Shown: in pieces, positions 62,366-64,000 of the stretch
Position numbering within the stretch: the first letter of the stretch is position 1
Layout of the letters: each line of letters opens with the position of its first letter
DNA from: Rhodanobacter sp. L36
GTDB taxonomy: Bacteria > Pseudomonadota > Gammaproteobacteria > Xanthomonadales > Rhodanobacteraceae
DNA: 64,000 nucleotides
Reading direction: 5' to 3'
Assembly: GCF_009765755.1 (NCBI RefSeq)
Contig: NZ_LMUV01000002.1
Coordinates: 395,693-459,692 of the forward strand
Translations under genes and position numbers: made by a program
Notes under the pieces: generated by a model
The model's input: the letters and a program-made list of their open reading frames with translations, nothing else
Database searches by the model: none
Told to the model about the DNA's origin: nothing

Positions 62366-64000
62366 TCAGAAGTCGTACTTGGCGTTGAATACCACGTAAC
62401 GCGGCGCTTCGGTCGACTGGGCAGTGTGGTAAACGGGGTTGTAAATGAAGGTACCCGTATTGCCACCACCTGCGCCACCACCGTTACCGATGGCGTACTG
62501 GGTGTAGTACAGCGTCGCTTTCTGCTCGTTGAGCACGTTAAGCGCTTCAACCTGCAAAGTGAGGTGCTTGTTCGCCCAGTCCGGCACGTAAGTCAAGCTC
62601 AGGTTGAGCTGGTGGAGCCACGGCGTACGGCCGCTGGTACCACCCGGTGACCCTACGCCACCAGAACCCACACCGGTGGGCGAAATGGAGCTAGGTACAC
62701 CACCGCAATAATGCTGGTAGGGGCCGTTGTACGCATCCGCAATGATCGTATCACCGAAGCCGCTCAAGCATTGGTTCGGCGCACCGGACTGCATGATAAG
62801 GGTGCCGCCAACCAGCCACTCCGGCGTAATGGCGTAGGAGCCAAACGCTTTGATGGTGTGGCGATGGTCGTTGGCCTGATCACCGTTGGCGTACTGCATG
62901 AGATCCGGAAAATCCCACTGTGCCGTGGTCGAGCCGGAGAAGCCGCCATTTGTCTGGTTGGTGATCTGTCCAATCGCGGTGTCGGTCGGACCTTCGGTGG
63001 TGCCGTACGACTTGGAGAACAGATAGTCGATCTTGCCGAACCACTTGCCGTCCCAGCTATGTTCCAGATAGGTATCCAAGGAGTAGTACTTGCGCGACGG
63101 CTGCGGGAACGGGATGAATGGTTGACCCTGCGTGTAAACGCCTTCACCTGTATTCGGATTCCATACCGCGACACCATCGGGCTGCGGGATGTAGTTGGTC
63201 TTGCCAGGATTGACCAGACCCGCAATGACGTTGCCTTCGTAGGCGACGTCGGTGTCGTCCACGAGATTGCCGGCTTTCTCCCAAGTAGCCTGAGATCCGA
63301 GCACCAAACCGGTATCGCCAAGCATCTTCTGGAAGCCAAATACGTATTCGTCTTGGTACTGCGGCTTGAGATTGGTCGAGGCATAGTCCTTGATATTGCC
63401 GGGGACGCCATTCTCACCATCCGACGAAAAGTATCCGGTGGGCGTCCCCGGCGCCTGGTTGCTGATGGGAAGCGCGGTCAGACCTGTCGGAACGCCATTA
63501 GCATTGATGCCTGTATAGGTATAGACAATTTGGCCGTTGATCGAGCCGAATGCCGAGTTGCGCGCGGCCAGACCGGCCGGCAAGGCTAGATAATAACGCC
63601 CCGCGTTACCGAAGACCTTAAAAGTGCTATCGCCGAACACATCCCAGCTGAAACCAAGTCGCGGCGCCCATTGCGGGCTGGTTTCCCTAACGTAGGCTAC
63701 GCCCTGGGGGCCGGTGTTTTCGAACTGATCGTTGCGCAGGCCAAGGTCAAGCAACAGGTTGGGCGTAACCTGCCACTTGTCTTCCACATACTGTGCTTTC
63801 TGGCGAGCCGCAATCGTGACGTTCTGCTGTACCAGCGCTTCGGTGACGTAATTGCCGTAGCCAGGAGTGCCTAGGAAAGGCGCATTGGAGAACTCGGACG
63901 GAATGCCCAGGACGTAGTTGTAGGCGCCGCCACCAAGGATCGAGGTACCATCGTCATCGTCGCGGTACTGAACGTTGTCGATACCGAACTTGACGTCATG
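62366..64000 (-). CDS. TonB-dependent receptor, Oar-like (5' end outside window)
   Basis: The frame is open from the window edge to TGA... at 62366 with no stop; I translated the last 213 bases by hand to check this. It gives about 544 residues of the C-terminal beta-barrel of an outer-membrane receptor. Repeated aromatic beta-strands (KWQVTPNLLLDLGLRNDQF, WAPRLGFSWDVFG) end in APRYVVFNAKYDF with the C-terminal Phe for BAM assembly. A Gly-rich loop lies near the end. The pattern matches Oar/carboxypeptidase-regulatory-domain TonB receptors of Xanthomonadales. The plug domain and start lie beyond 64000. Confidence 0.9.
   Translation of the reverse strand, partial: HDVKFGIDNVQYRDDDDGTSILGGGAYNYVLGIPSEFSNAPFLGTPGYGNYVTEALVQQNVTIAARQKAQYVEDKWQVTPNLLLDLGLRNDQFENTGPQGVAYVRETSPQWAPRLGFSWDVFGDSTFKVFGNAGRYYLALPAGLAARNSAFGSINGQIVYTYTGINANGVPTGLTALPISNQAPGTPTGYFSSDGENGVPGNIKDYASTNLKPQYQDEYVFGFQKMLGDTGLVLGSQATWEKAGNLVDDTDVAYEGNVIAGLVNPGKTNYIPQPDGVAVWNPNTGEGVYTQGQPFIPFPQPSRKYYSLDTYLEHSWDGKWFGKIDYLFSKSYGTTEGPTDTAIGQITNQTNGGFSGSTTAQWDFPDLMQYANGDQANDHRHTIKAFGSYAITPEWLVGGTLIMQSGAPNQCLSGFGDTIIADAYNGPYQHYCGGVPSSISPTGVGSGGVGSPGGTSGRTPWLHQLNLSLTYVPDWANKHLTLQVEALNVLNEQKATLYYTQYAIGNGGGAGGGNTGTFIYNPVYHTAQSTEAPRYVVFNAKYDF

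Overview
The window looks like chromosome of a GC-rich gammaproteobacterium of the Xanthomonadales, most likely a Rhodanobacteraceae member (Rhodanobacter/Dyella-like). This is an inference from gene content: a pyruvate dehydrogenase E2/E3 pair with lipoyl domains on both subunits, a DUF3247 protein, several DUF2884/DUF2845/DUF6491 envelope proteins, a CGFS glutaredoxin fused to a rhodanese, and an Oar-like TonB-dependent receptor. I saw no rRNA, tRNA, CRISPR array, insertion sequence or prophage.

Layout. Bases 1-890 are the distal end of an integron gene-cassette array: three 57-bp attC sites flank two complete cassettes and the tail of a third, all reading rightward, so the integrase should lie to the left of the window. 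From 1 to 8.4 kb there follow a secreted clan GH-A glycosidase with an APC permease, a flippase-like membrane protein, a hairpin-rich leader in front of a coupled ATP-grasp/gamma-glutamylcyclotransferase pair, and dinB. From 8.4 to 17 kb come a NatAB-like ABC exporter, a secreted alpha/beta hydrolase, an ECF sigma factor with a probable membrane anti-sigma partner, a DapB-like reductase with an altered active site and an FMN reductase. From 17 to 23 kb lie gamma-glutamyltransferase and lpdA-aceF. From 23 to 28 kb an ABC ATPase sits beside a giant protein fusing ABC permease segments to an M1-type metallopeptidase.

From 27.6 to 38 kb the region is dominated by small exported or membrane proteins (two DUF2884 paralogues, DUF2845, a TonB-like protein, a glycine-zipper protein, lipoproteins), with a universal stress protein, a zinc alcohol dehydrogenase and a ferritin-like diiron protein. 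From 38 to 48 kb are a LytTR membrane regulator divergent from an acyltransferase, an MFS exporter, a secreted esterase, a deiminase-family enzyme, a GH43-type glycosidase and a glutathione transferase. From 48 to 56.5 kb are aceE, maeB, a DUF1704 metallopeptidase and an RsgA-like GTPase. From 56.6 to 62 kb are an AlaA-like aminotransferase, an SGNH hydrolase, an LpxH-like phosphoesterase, a glutaredoxin/HesB-like/rhodanese fusion and a TPR-sulfotransferase. The window ends inside a TonB-dependent receptor.

The genes jointly suggest pyruvate-centred central metabolism (aceE, aceF, lpdA, maeB), glutathione and gamma-glutamyl chemistry (ggt, GGCT, ATP-grasp, GST, glutaredoxin), and polysaccharide or ester degradation at the cell surface. 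The features most worth attention are the integron tail, the ABC-permease/M1 fusion, the three-domain glutaredoxin and the structured leader of the ATP-grasp/GGCT pair.
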